NCBI GenBank assembly: GCA_011033025.1
Contig: WFMF01000474.1
Location: 1-64,000, forward strand
Source of the DNA: Beroe forskalii
Lineage: Eukaryota > Ctenophora > Nuda > Beroida > Beroidae
Length of the DNA: 64,000 nucleotides
Direction: 5' to 3'
Below the pieces are notes generated by a model. The model saw only the letters and a program-made list of their open reading frames with translations, was not told the DNA's origin and ran no database searches. Of the stretch, positions 46,774 to 58,559 are shown in pieces (position 1 is the first letter of the stretch; every line of letters starts with the position of its first letter). A program made the position numbers and the translations under genes.

Positions 46774-47024
46774 ATATCCACTAGTGGAGCTCTCAACTTT
46801 ACCGGTTTAACTGAGCTGGAAATCGCTGATTGATTTTCTGTCAGGGTATCCCTACCTCTGGTCGTGTATAAGTTAGCTATAGCTGAAGATGACGTCATTA
46901 TCACAGTTTAGACGGGTTGGTTGATGACGTTACACGGGATATGGTTCTGTGGTCGCGCGGCTCTAACCCACGTTGCTCTCTCTCTCATTGAAGGGGAGCC
47001 TGTGTATTTCCCTGACACTTGCTT

Positions 47025-47330
47025 GAGTTGAGTGTAACTGTGTGAAATGCTGTGTGTTGTAGTGTGTAATGTGTAGTTTGTAGGGTTGTGTCTTTGAGTG
47101 TAACTGTGTAGTTGTGTAGTAATGCTGTGTACTGTTGTGTACTGTGTAGTAGAGTAGTAGGTTGAGTTGAGTGTAGCTGTGTTCAGTGTGTTGTAGTGTG
47201 TAGTGCTGTTTGGTAGAGTGTAACTTTGTTGTGGTGCTTTTTAATGTCGTAACACTGCTGTGTAAGACTTTTGTTAATGTTTTCCTGTGTTGTGCTGACG
47301 TAGTAGAAAACTGCTGTTGCATTGTTATGT
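47025..47330. repeat. TGTGTAG-rich minisatellite
   Basis: Irregular short units built from GTGTAACTGTGTAGTTGTG, GTGTACTGTTG and GTAGAGTAG. The minus-strand open frame 46963-47322 (Thr/His/Gln repeats) is a by-product. Confidence 0.8.
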
Positions 47331-47821
47331 GGCAATGTTGTTGTTCACTGATGGGCCTGTGTTATTAAGGTTTGTTTTCATTCTTTCATCAGAGAGATTG
47401 CCTGTGAAGGTTGTTGGGATAATCCCAGTTTGTGGGTTTTAATCACGGAGATTGCCAGGTGTATTCCATGAAATGAAGACAGAAGAGGGGTTCAGTGATT
47501 TGGGCTTTCTCTCTCCTCACCTTCTTTAGATGCTTTGGCTTCTATTCTCTAGTGATATGTTCTATGCGGCATAGAACATAATATTCATGGTATAGAATTT
47601 ATGCCATAAATTCCTTATATTCAATGCCAAATTTCAATGTGGCATTTGATATTTCATCATTGTACCTAGGTTAGAACTCTAGAAGAATAGAAGGGTATTA
47701 TCCCTACTTTGTATCAATAATAAAATATGCTTGAGGAGAGTATCCGATTCTTTGTTGTCATATTGAGTTTTGGCTAAATCTTGGCTATTGTCTTATATTT
47801 ACCCCCAAATTTTCTGCATTC

Positions 47822-48432
47822 GCCACTTCTAAGCCATCCTGGTGCTGCATCCCCCTGTGTCATCTATTCGACACTTCTAAACCACCCTGCATCTCACTGT
47901 GTCATCTATTCGACACTTCTAAACCACCCTACATCCCCCTGTGCCATCTATTCGACACTTCTAAACCACCCTGGTGTTGTATCCCCCTGTGTCATCTATT
48001 CGACACTTCTAAACCACCCTGGTGTTGCATCTCCCTGTGTCATCTATTCGACACTTCTAAACCACCCTGGTGTTGCATCCCCCTGTGTCATCTATTCGAC
48101 ACTCCTAAACCACCCTGGTGTTGCATCTCCCTGTGTCATCTATTTGACACTTCTAAACCACCCTGGTGTTGCATCTCCCTGTGTCATCTATTCGACACTT
48201 CTAAACCACCCTGGTGTTGCATCTCCCTGTGTCATCTATTCGACACTTCTAAACCACCCTGCATCCCCTGTGTCATCTATTCGACACTTCTAAACCACCC
48301 TGCATCCCCCTGTGTCATCTATTCGACACTCTTAAACCACCCTGCATCCCCCTGTGTCATCTATTCAACACTTGTTGCATCCCCCTGTGTTATTCATTCG
48401 ACACTTCTAAACCACCCTGGTGTTGCATCCCC
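47822..48432. repeat. 48-bp minisatellite (about 12-13 copies)
   Basis: The unit begins CCCTGTGTCATCTATTCGAC, then ACTTCTAAACCACCCTGGTG and TTGCAT. Some units lack the GTGTTG portion. Because 48 is a multiple of 3, one frame stays open over 170 codons as repeats of SPCVIYSTLLNHPGVA. There is no start context or signal peptide to support a gene. Confidence 0.93.
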
Positions 48433-48439
48433 CTTATGT

Positions 48440-50275
48440 AGAGGAATTATTATTCCTTATTCGGGTGAGGCTGCTTAATAATAATAATAATAATGTATCG
48501 CATGTGACATTGAAAATCATTACCCTTTTCTCTTATACAGCAGCTGTGATCGTTATTTTCTGAAGCGAAGCGTTAAGTTTTCTTCTCATTTAATAATTAG
48601 ATCTACTGTTGAGTACAGGAGTATTTATTACTTTATTACTCTTGGTCCGCGAGCGTCTGAATGGAGGACTTTTTGATTTCCTATTTCCCCCTTTTAAACT
48701 TTATAATCGCTTTTAAAATTCCTAATCGCTTTTAAAATGAATGATGACAATATGACCCTCCCATAATTTCAGCACCCCGGTGGTATTATACAACACACTA
48801 TATATTATTTCGCCCGTATAAAGTACACCCTAATCCTCAGTATATCCTGTACCTTATCATTATGATTTCCTGGATGTTAAAATTCCCTGCTAATTATCCT
48901 GCCTCCTGTATTATAACAGCTGCTCCATCCCGGATCCCCCTCTCTCCCTCACTCTCTCTCTAGATGCCCCATCCCTCCCTCCCTCCCCTTCAACTATACT
49001 ACAAGCCTGCTCTCCGTTGTATGTGTGGGTGAGATCTTTAGTTGGCTAGTAGCTCTGTATGTATCATACATCATCTTCTAGGCAAGGTGTGTAGTATGTA
49101 GTACGCCTCTTGTTGTAATGCCAGTGTCAAGTGGTATATTCTAGCTTTGTGTCGCCCAATTTGCTACCAAGTGGTGTATTCTTGCCTTGTGTCGCCCAAT
49201 TTGCACTCTGTAACTCTGTAATATGCTTCTGGTATTAGAAGATCATGCCGAACGATGATTGTCCTGTTTTACTATTATTATTGTTACAAAGACTTAGTTA
49301 CGAGTTTTACTATGTTTTGAGTTTAAACAAGTCCGAGGCCGAGGGATATGGCATTTTACAATTAGTCATGGCTAAGTTGAAATACCTTTCTATATAAATC
49401 AGAGTAAGGTCTATCTCTAGAAAAGAATCTGGAACTTGAAATTTCTGCTGGAATTACAGCTATGATCCTGCTCACGGTAGGAGCCATGCATTGTCAAGAT
49501 AGTTTAAACAACCTGTTTACCACCCGAGATAAAACCGTAATTTACGCTAACTTTCCCCCTAAAATAGCTCGCTAACCAATATACCATTGTTCTTATTGCT
49601 AGGTCTGATAAACCAGATATATATTATATAGCTTGATTTCAACCCTTGAAGTTGGTGGTGTGGAGATCACCATTTGCATTTATTGACCCTTCCAAACACC
49701 TTGATAAGACCACTCAAAACCACCTGGTACACGAACTCTCAGTCTCAGAATGTCGAGGTGGTTTTAAAGTAGTAGATGGTTCGTACCGTGGGTATCTTTG
49801 AACGTTCTGAAACTTGGCTCTGAGAGCACATCTTGCCCCGTCAATAGTATCGGTAATTGCTGTCTGTTCGATGAGATGTTGGAAAGGGGCGATATTTAGG
49901 TCTTATGAGTCGATAATTCTGTGATAAATCAAAATTAGAAACTGCAGTTTTTACGACGAAATAAAAGCTGCTTCACATTTTGTTGCAAATTAGAAGAAAA
50001 TCGAAATACTCACAGAATTATCGTATCTGTCTTTTCCCATGACATCAGAGTTTAGCTTGTTGGTTTGATTGTCGTTGACACATAACCATTTTGTCATGTC
50101 TCTCTCGTGTGGTCAAGAAGTCTGAAAACCACCATCAGTTTCAATCGTCCAACCTGTATAGACAGAGAGGGATTAGTTGATTAGTTATTCAGTTATTCAT
50201 TCAGTGTAATTAGCTTTATATTCAGCTGTATATTATTTAATTGGCTAATGTTATCAGGCACTATAGGCTAATCAG
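48440..50275. other. Unassigned stretch
   Basis: An (AAT)n run at 48476-48494 and pyrimidine-rich patches near 48930-48990 are the only structured parts. No exon is supported. Confidence 0.45.
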
Positions 50276-50364
50276 AATAAATAGGCGACCAAAATGACGT
50301 CATTTACATTGTGCGCGCTGCCAAATTGTTGAAAATAACCGGCTATTTATTTCGTGCGCGGGCT
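50276..50364 (+). mobile_element. Small MITE of the GGCGGT family, copy 3
   Basis: AATAAATAGGCGACCAAAAT, TGACGTCATTTACATTGTGC and GAAAATAACCGGCTATTTAT. It includes a full CRE-type TGACGTCA. Confidence 0.8.
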
Positions 50365-51419
50365 TTACTCTCAAGGGAAATAAATAATAATACCACCCTC
50401 AATTACTACACTTTATATTGTTTTAGACCGGTGTTTGGCCCCTATGAGTACTGAGCTAATATAAGTATATTCGATCATTAACCATCTTATTAATAAGTGT
50501 TTAGCTAATTGATTCCTCGTCGTCTTTTGTCCTCTTCTTCAATATATTGCTTATAAACAATATGATGTCACAATCATAGCTCTGAGTAGTTTGTTGACAA
50601 CGTTAAACAGTCTAATTTTAAGAGACGGTCTTAATAACACCATCCCTTCATGCAAACTTCATACAAAATGCAGACTGTTTAACTGTTTATTAATGCACGT
50701 GCAGGAATAGTATTATTATTATTATTATTTTAACTTTCCTTGCGTTGTTTGTGGACGGTCACTACCACCATTTCGCGAGGACCACATCAGGCATTTTCAC
50801 TGCTACCACAGCTGGTGCGAAGAAGTCATTCCTAAGTCATACACTCATATTAGACTTTTCATCTCTTTTTTCTGATGACTATAAATGAAATAAGCTTATT
50901 TCGACTGATAAAACATAATGTAAAATACTTTATATTTGACCAGCTGAAGATTGTGAATGTGCATATCTCGATTGCACGACTTTTTACCAATGAATTTTTT
51001 GAGGCGTTGTCCTTTCTTTTGTATGTGCTGCACCTTGATTCTTTTTGTGCAAATATTTGTGCTATGCGTTAGAATTAACTTGTTTCGCTTCACCTTCTCA
51101 CCATTTGACGACACCTTCGTTTCTGGGAGACATGAATCGCTTAATATTTTCAATCTGAGTCGCCAAGTCTCAGAAGAGACTCCGAAGTGATGAGGTTGAT
51201 TATACCAAAAGGCATGAGCTCCTACTACTATGGCACACCTTCAAACTTTCTGACGTTCTCGCATAAGCAGCGGGGTTTTGGGACCCGGAACAATATGACA
51301 TTTCGTCCAAATGAAATGACATTTTGTTCGAACAGCTATGATTGTGTGAAATGTTGGTTTATTCAAAGTGTGTTTCTCAACACAATCCCACATTGCACTC
51401 TATAACTTCGTGGGTTGAT

Positions 51420-51463
51420 AAGGTATCGTGACGTCACGGTTAGCTGGCGTCACGTCACGATAC
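51420..51463. repeat. Inverted repeat with CRE-type sites
   Basis: TATCGTGACGTCACGGTTAG faces its near complement CTGGCGTCACGTCACGATA. It contains TGACGTCA. Confidence 0.75.
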
Positions 51464-51761
51464 GGCATCGTGTATCTTGAATGATACTTTGTTTTGTGAA
51501 ATTTTATTTCATTGCCGAGATTTTGTCGAGAGATTTGCTCGGGATTTTTAGGATTTTTTTCATTATTGGAATCATCTTCTGTCATTATGTTTTTGAAAAC
51601 AATCACGGATTTGCTGGAATGTGGAAAGGCGATCGAACCCTTTTCACAGCATATGGATTGCAATTTTGACAGTGCTAAACGTTTTTGAATCAAACGGCAT
51701 TTTACCCATCGGTTTTAATAAGTTAATGGTGAGCATTTATTCGCATAATATTTTAGGTCAT

Positions 51762-51905
51762 TTTTGAATAAAATATTTTTATCGGTTTTAATGAACTCAT
51801 GCTAAGCATATAATAGCATTATGTCAAATATTCAAATACTTGACACTTCGCTATTATATGCTTAGCATAAACACATTAAAACCGATAGAAATATTTTATT
51901 CAAAA
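51762..51905. mobile_element. MITE with 65-bp inverted repeats
   Basis: Both arms begin TTTTGAATAAAATATTT and run through ATCGGTTTTAATG and GCTAAGCATATAATAG. Element length 144 bp. A third, partial arm (ATCGGTTTTAATAAGTTAAT) lies just upstream at about 51708, suggesting nested or serial insertion. Confidence 0.85.
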
Positions 51906-52285
51906 TTCAATTTCTATACTTAAATATCATGCAATCAAATGCTTCTTGAAGTTCATGTCCTAGTGTTTGACTTGGAGTCAATATGTATCTGTAGCTGAGG
52001 TGTTGACACCTCTGAGATCGGTGTCTGAAATTTCCACAAAACCGCCATTAGCATGATACTGATTCATCAGTATACCCACATACGTACATGGCGCCGCGCG
52101 ATCAGAAATTTCAGAATGATTCTCGTGTTTCTCCAGGTCGCGAATCCTACGTGCTGTTAAGTTTTCACCTAGTTATTGGAAATCATTTCCTCACTTCCTG
52201 ATGTTAATTCAATACCATATCTGTAACGAGAATACCCGCTCCAACCTGTCAAACGAACTTTTGAAGATCATTTCCCGGTTTTTGA

Positions 52286-52330
52286 GTCAATATACAGGGT
52301 GTTTCATAAATGCTTCAATCTGCATGGCTA
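52286..52330 (+). other. Mariner-like terminus fragment
   Basis: TACAGGGTGTTTCATAAATG resembles a mariner-family end with its TA. Related words TACAGGGTGTGT occur at about 6432 and 16416. No opposite end was found, so these may be solitary ends or chance. Confidence 0.3.
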
Positions 52331-52505
52331 TTTTGAAAACTCTACTGAAAATTCCATGAAAAAATTAACACTGATTCCCAATCTCCTAGTTTCGCAGATA
52401 TGTTCATGCCACAAAAGTCTCTAAAGTATCTGTAACAAGAACATCCGCTCCAGCTGTCAAATGTGTGCATTGTTCCCAAACATGGTAATATTGGGGGCGT
52501 ATGGC

Positions 52506-52609
52506 TCGTCCGTAGGATCCCGAGATGTTCATGACATTAACCAATCAGCGAACGACTTAACAGTCATCTCACAAGCTGATTGGTCAATGTCAAATGAGCA
52601 TATGGGTAA
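52506..52609. mobile_element. CCAAT-bearing MITE, copy 2 (opposite orientation)
   Basis: GTAGGATCC, CATGACATTAACCAATCAGC, GCTGATTGGTCAATGTCAAA and TATGGGTAA align to the complement of 43848-43951. The left terminus is more decayed. Confidence 0.75.
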
Positions 52610-52787
52610 CCCTTCAGTTTAATAGGAAAGATAGACTGCTACACCAGATAACCGTTCATTATATGATTAGAGTTCTGTGTATATAGATCGTTCATTACAC
52701 GATATGATAGAGTTCTGTATATAGACCGACACCATTGTTTCCGTTGCCGAGTGTGCCTATGTGTCTCTTTGTTTTTAATGTACGCTG

Positions 52788-52876
52788 AGGATAAATAGGC
52801 GGTCATAATGTCGTCATGTTCATTGTACGCGCTGCCAAATTGTTTAAAATAACCGCTTATTTTTCGTGTGCGGAGT
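52788..52876 (+). mobile_element. Small MITE of the GGCGGT family, copy 4
   Basis: ATAAATAGGCGGTCATAATG, GTACGCGCTGCCAAATTGTT and AAAATAACCGCTTATTTTTC, in the same order as the other copies. Confidence 0.8.
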
Positions 52877-53283
52877 TAAATGTGTCTCTATTAATTGTTT
52901 GAACCTGATACATCTGTGTCTGTGCTGTTTGTGTCTCTTTTTGTTTATTTGTTTGTTAAGCTGTCAACTCTATTATCCGTGTTTATCTTTCTGACCGAAG
53001 ACAGAAACATTCTGTATTCTTGTGCTGTATGAAAGGATCTTTTACAGGATTTGCTCTTTCTGATTGTTGCGATATTTATGCCTCTTGATACTATACATTA
53101 CAAATCTTGCAGGTACTATACAGTTTATGCTTCCACACTACTGACTACATTTTGTGCATAAAAACATACTGTGTCTTTTCCTTTGCCTCTAAATTGTGTG
53201 GCTATCCAAAGTCGAGACACGAATCACGAGTCTTGAGACACGCTGTAAAACCGCGTCTTGAAGTTTCACCGTATTTTGATGAG

Positions 53284-54236
53284 TACAGACTATGCACCTG
53301 CTTGTACAGACTATACACATGCTTGTACAGACTATACACATGCTTGTACAGACTGTACACATGCTTGTACAGACTATACACATGCTTGTACAGACTATAC
53401 ACATGCTTCTACAGACTATACACATGCTTCTACAGACTATACACATGCTTGTACAGACTATACACGTGTACTTGTACAGACTGTACACATGCTTGTACAG
53501 ACTATACACATGCTTTTACAGACTATACACATGTTTGTACAGACTATGCACATGCTTTTACAGACTGTACACATGTTGTACAGACTATACACATGCTTGT
53601 AAAGACTATACACATGCTTGTACAGACTATACACATGCTTGTACAGACTATACACATGCTTGTACAGACTATACACATGCTTGTACAGACTGTACACATG
53701 CTAGTACAGACTATACACGTGCTTGTACAGACTATGCACATGCTTGAACAGACTATACACATGCTTGTAATGACGATGCACATGAGCTTGTACAGACTGT
53801 ACACATGCTTGTACAGAATATACACATGCTTGAACAGACTATACACATGCTTGTATAGACTATACACACATGCTTGTACAGGCTATACACATGCTTGTAC
53901 AGACTATACACATGCTTGTACAGACTATACACATGCTTGTACAGACTATACACATGCTTGTACAGACTATACACATGCTTTTACAGACTATACACATGCT
54001 TTTACAGACTATGCACATGCTTGTACAGACTATACACATGCTTGTACAGACTATACACATGCTTGTACAGACTATACACATGCTTGTACAGACTATACAC
54101 ATGCTTGTACAGACTATACACATGCTTGTACAGACTATACACATGCTTGTACAGACTATACACATGCTTGTGCAGACTATACACATTCTTGTACAGACTA
54201 TACACATGCTTGTACAGACTATACACATGCTTGTAC
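53284..54236. repeat. 21-bp satellite (about 45 copies)
   Basis: The unit is TGTACAGACTATACACATGC plus T, highly uniform with occasional 1-3 bp length changes. Since 21 is a multiple of 3 and the unit has no stop in several frames, long open frames appear on both strands (399 codons from 53107 plus). Their YRLYTCL or ACTDYTH repeats are artefacts of the array unless transcription is shown. Confidence 0.95.
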
Positions 54237-54239
54237 ACG

Positions 54240-55833
54240 ATCAGGTACTAAATATTGTATTCTACTTACAGAACTCATTGGATCTGTTGTCGGATCTGTG
54301 TTATAACGATGTGTTATGTGTTGTCACTGTGCAGATTCCTTACGTCGGATACTTTTACGTTTTTTTCTAGAAAGCATAACATTTAACGCCTCTTACTAGA
54401 AAGTATTACATTGCCCATTGTTGTGTATTTCGAGTTTTGACAAGAGATGTTGGTTATATTGATTAATCGCATACAATAATTTAACCAGATTTACAGCTGT
54501 AAAACTTAAACATGCATTAAACTCGAATACCTATTCCATATGATTAGTGCTTACGACTTTACTACTCTGCCAGGAAATTATAATAATCACAAACGACATT
54601 AAGCAATTGACTCTTTCGCGGAAGTTATCAAGGAGGGAAACTAATTTTAAACGTTTTAGTTATGACTTCGTTTAATAGGTACTGTGGGAGGGTCATAGTA
54701 AAACTGCCAGAGAGTGGGCGATCCCTCGATCTCAAGTTCATCCATTTGATTTGAGATTTCAAAATCTATGTTTTAAAGTGAGGTTTTAGTTTTGCCCATT
54801 TATTTGAAAATAAGATCTCTTACTAACCCAATTATGTGAGCACATGCGTCGATCGAAAGGTCACGCAAATTTCAATAGAAATTCAAAGAAAAGCAAATTA
54901 AAGAAAATTGCGCGCGCACTGTAGTTTGCGGATATTTCGGTTTTTTCGATCGATCCTTGTGCACACATACGCGTAACCTCTTAAACCTTATTGCACCAGT
55001 AAACGAAAGGAATTTATGTAAATATAACCTTATGGCTTCAACATTTGGGGGAAATCAAGCTAAAGGGCGTGTTTTGAAGGTCTTATTGAACCGTATCATT
55101 GATTTACACACTTTTTGCCCCCTCACATGACACGAGTGTTAAGACTATCTTAAGCTCGCTAGCTAATGACCTCTTGCTCCGTCCACTGTACCTCCTTGCG
55201 TTATGTGTTATTGTTTTAGTCATTATTCTCTGTGAGCTGTGGTTTATTTCGTAGTGCAATGGAATATATTATGTTGCAATACATTTTATAGTTACGCATG
55301 TTCCTCCCCTCCCTTCCACACCCCTCCCCCTTTTCTTGCTGTTTTTAATACTAACAATTGGTATATGACAAATCAAAGTGGCAACAACTCTGTACTGTGG
55401 TTTGTAGATTAAAATACATGCAGTTTTGTTCGTTCTCCGGCTAGCGGAGATTATTATGCAGAAAATTCGACTCCCATATTAAAGGAACCATTTAAGGAAT
55501 GATATTTATGTTTATCGTGGCTACCGGCTATTTTATCATGGATGACCAAAGAACGATTATATTTATATTGAACTATTGAATAACTTTGATACTAGGACTG
55601 CATATGAATCGGGAGCCTATTTAAATCGATTGATAAGATTCTTTGTGTGTGCTCTTATAGTTTCATTGTGCCGTTCTTTCCTTAAACGGATGTAATGTTG
55701 TGAGGCTGCGACTTTCATTCCATATCACTTTTATATTTCATCATTCTCTGATGAATGATCCATTAATTAATTGAGTAATTGAAATCAATTTGGTCGCAGA
55801 TCAGATTTTGACATTTTGACTTACTATTTACAG
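54240..55833. other. Stretch upstream of the plus-strand exon
   Basis: Presumed intron or 5' flank of the gene at 55834. Outer words GAGCACATGCGTCGATCGAA (54838) and TCGATCGATCCTTGTGCACA (54946) hint at an old inverted-repeat element of about 140 bp. No other structure is seen. Confidence 0.4.
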
Positions 55834-56682
55834 GAGCTAATGTCAGACGATCTGAAAGAGAAGCGATCCTTTAAAATCCTCAGAAAATCACCCCAAGTTT
55901 CCCCTTTTTTCGGCAGAAAATCAACCAAACACAGCTCATCAGACAAACACAACAGCTCGTCAGACAAAAACGTATCTTCAGAAAAATTTGAATCGACAGA
56001 AAGCAATCACAACCATGAATTATCAGAGAAAATGTTAGTTGCCTCATCAGAAGACCCTCTTGCCGCTGTTCCATACCATGACAGTATCCTAGTTGCCACC
56101 AAACCCACAAGGTCCATGAAACTGAAGACCAGTTCTATCGGGAAGCTGTTCAAGAAGCGCCGGACAGCCTCCCACCACCAGTCCTCCAAACACGCCTCCC
56201 ACCACGAAACTACAGAGGATCCCTCAGTAGTAGTCATGACACCCCTCCCTGGCTCTCTGCCAGAACAACAACCTCCCAGAGAGGTGTCCTTCAGTAACGT
56301 GGTCTGCAGCAGTCCTCTTGTTAACAATACTGAGGGTGCTGCTGAGGCTGATCCTGCGCATGATGCTGAGTACATTGTACCTCAGCCTGAGGACAGGGAG
56401 TCTCCAATCAGCGAGGATGCTACTAACAGATCAGATGAGAGTGGGATATTCTCCCCTTCCTTCCTGGAGGAGCCCTTCTCTCCTCCCAATCAGTTTAAGG
56501 AGGATGCTGCACTGCTGGACCATAACGGAGTACCCTATACCAACACCATGGAGAGGGAATCTAGTTACGATAAGCTGCTGGGGAGAGTCAAGATACCTTC
56601 CATAGAACTCACTAAACCTACTTCAAACCCGGATCTGGTTGCTCAGCTGGGGGAGTGCAAGTCTCCCGGATCCATCAAAGAT
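55834..56682 (+). CDS. 849-bp coding exon of an unrecognised Ser/His-rich protein
   Basis: An open, phase 0-0 exon of 283 codons between a good acceptor (ttactatttacag|GAGCTA) and a good donor (AAAGAT|GTGAGT). An early ATG at 55840 (MSDDLKEKRSFKIL) may be the true start, making this the first coding exon after a 5' UTR intron. Composition: Ser/His/Lys-rich (KHSSSDKHNSSSDKN), a basic patch (SIGKLFKKRRT, about residues 107-117), Pro-rich and acidic middle, then MERESSYDKLLGRVKIPSIE. No signal peptide, membrane helix or known domain is visible. It reads as a disordered N-terminal region of a cytoplasmic or nuclear protein. GC content and codon use rise above the surroundings, supporting real coding sequence. 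Other exons are not located. Confidence 0.75.
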
Positions 56683-58555
56683 GTGAGTACTGAGTATGAG
56701 CTCCTTATTTAGCGTTATTTTATGATATGAGAATTGTTGCTCCTAAATCTTTTTTAATCAAAAACGCGAGTAGAGAGCGCCTTTTTTGGCATTATTTTAG
56801 GATATAAGAAATATAGCTTCTAGATCTTGTATTTTGCTTGGGAGAACGAGCATGGAACGTTCAATATCTAGCTGGATATTTCACTGAACGTGTAATATCA
56901 ATATCGAATTATGAGCTCTGTTACATCTACTTAATAATCAAATGATCGCAGAACATTTAATGAAAATTCAAGGGAGCTTATATTCAAAATTTACCGATTT
57001 AATAATTTCCAGGATAACGTAATACGTTGCAGTTCATGTCACCTCACCTTGCTCTCATACTAAGAAAGTAAGAAAATTTAAATGTCAATGCATGACACAA
57101 AGCTGTCACAGATCTCATGCTTTGTAATGATCACTGTTATGTAATGCTTATGTAACATTTATCTATCAAATGGATTCCAAGTGGGTCCCAAAAAGGCAAA
57201 GGCAATACTTCCTGTACCAGGGCTCCTGCCCACCCACTCACCTAGCACTATAGTTGACATAATATATTTCTGCTGATAATCCCTTTTCCCTGACTTTCTG
57301 GTGACGGTTGCCCACTCATGTTGTCTGACTTCCGATGAATCATCCTTATGGTGTCTGACATACAATGAACCATCTACCGATCATGTGGTTGATTGAATGA
57401 TTTGAATTATAGGTCCGTCGCGCACTGTCACTTATGTAGAACCTAGATCCATTTGCCACAAGCTTTCGGTAGTTTGACGATTCCCCCGAACGAATATAGC
57501 ATTTTACCGGTTGTTTTGTTAGCTTATAAAGGTTATATTGTGAGTTGAGCGCTTGTCATTCTCCATTTTGTATGAGCGTTCGTCGTGTGCTCTGTGGCAC
57601 ATTACCCCCGGGAGGTTTCCTGAGGATCTTCAAGCTACCACCTCGACGAAAGTGGACGAGTAACTGCTTGGTGAGTTGGTATCTGTAATTACCAAAGCAA
57701 TTGGTATGTATTACCAAAGGATTGGGCTGATTTTATGGAAAATTTCACATCGATACGTAATTGCTTTTTCTCCGAAAATATGCCCACTTATGCTCTATGA
57801 CCTGGGCTACTGCTGGGTAATTTGAATTTAAAGAGGTCCTCAGCTGAACTATTTAATATTCTCTTTGTGTAATATCCAGAATTCTCAGTATAATCAGAAG
57901 GACAATATATGACGCATATAAAGCGTAGTCGGGGACCATCAGCTCTGATTCTAAATTATATATACCCCCCCCAATTTCCAGAGAATCAAAAACCTGATAA
58001 CACTGGACCAGCAGCTCTGCTGCCCTGATTCTAAATATTATTATCCAGAAAATCAAGGATAACATGGAAGTTTTTCCCACTGCAGTTTCCACAGTCTTGA
58101 TAAGACACGAAATCATCATGTCATTCGTATACGTCATATTAAACCAAATGAAACTCCAGCATGAGGTACATTAGAAGCCTTACCACTTCTTGGGATGTTT
58201 AGATATACATGGTTCACATTTTGTACCTGAATTATAAGACATGAAAATATATAATAATACTACTCTACAGAAAATATCAACAACGCAACAAATATTAGAT
58301 AATAAAAGAAAATTAATAAATTAATAAAAGAAAACGTCTTATATCGCATTAAATTACAAAATTCATATTAAAAGAATATCTACAAACTATTTACACGGCT
58401 ATGTACAAAATATTTACAAATTATTTTACAAAATCCAATACTAAAAGAAAATATTTAAATTTTGCTCCTTTATAAATAAGATAAGCCTATTACTGATAAC
58501 AAAATTTGTCAAATAAACATTTGTATCTTAATTGTCGACCAGAATTTAAATACGC
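56683..58555. other. Stretch downstream of the plus-strand exon
   Basis: Presumed intron start. At 57600-57675 a donor-like CTTG|GTGAGT follows a short open stretch (GGFLRIFKLPPRRKW), but no acceptor fits. Near 57945 and 58010 the words CAGCTCTGATTCTAAAT and CTGCCCTGATTCTAAATATT are duplicated. Confidence 0.4.
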
Positions 58556-58559
58556 ACGG

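Noticed and set aside
47781-48293. 170-codon open frame as a repeat protein
   Set aside because: It arises from a 48-bp minisatellite whose unit is a multiple of three. No promoter, splice or signal evidence.
47822-48432. CRISPR-like array
   Set aside because: Units are contiguous with no unique spacers, and the window is eukaryotic.
53107-54306. 399-codon open frame as a large repetitive protein gene
   Set aside because: The frame is produced by a 21-bp satellite with no in-frame stop. Equally long frames exist in other frames and on the other strand, and there is no domain or start context.
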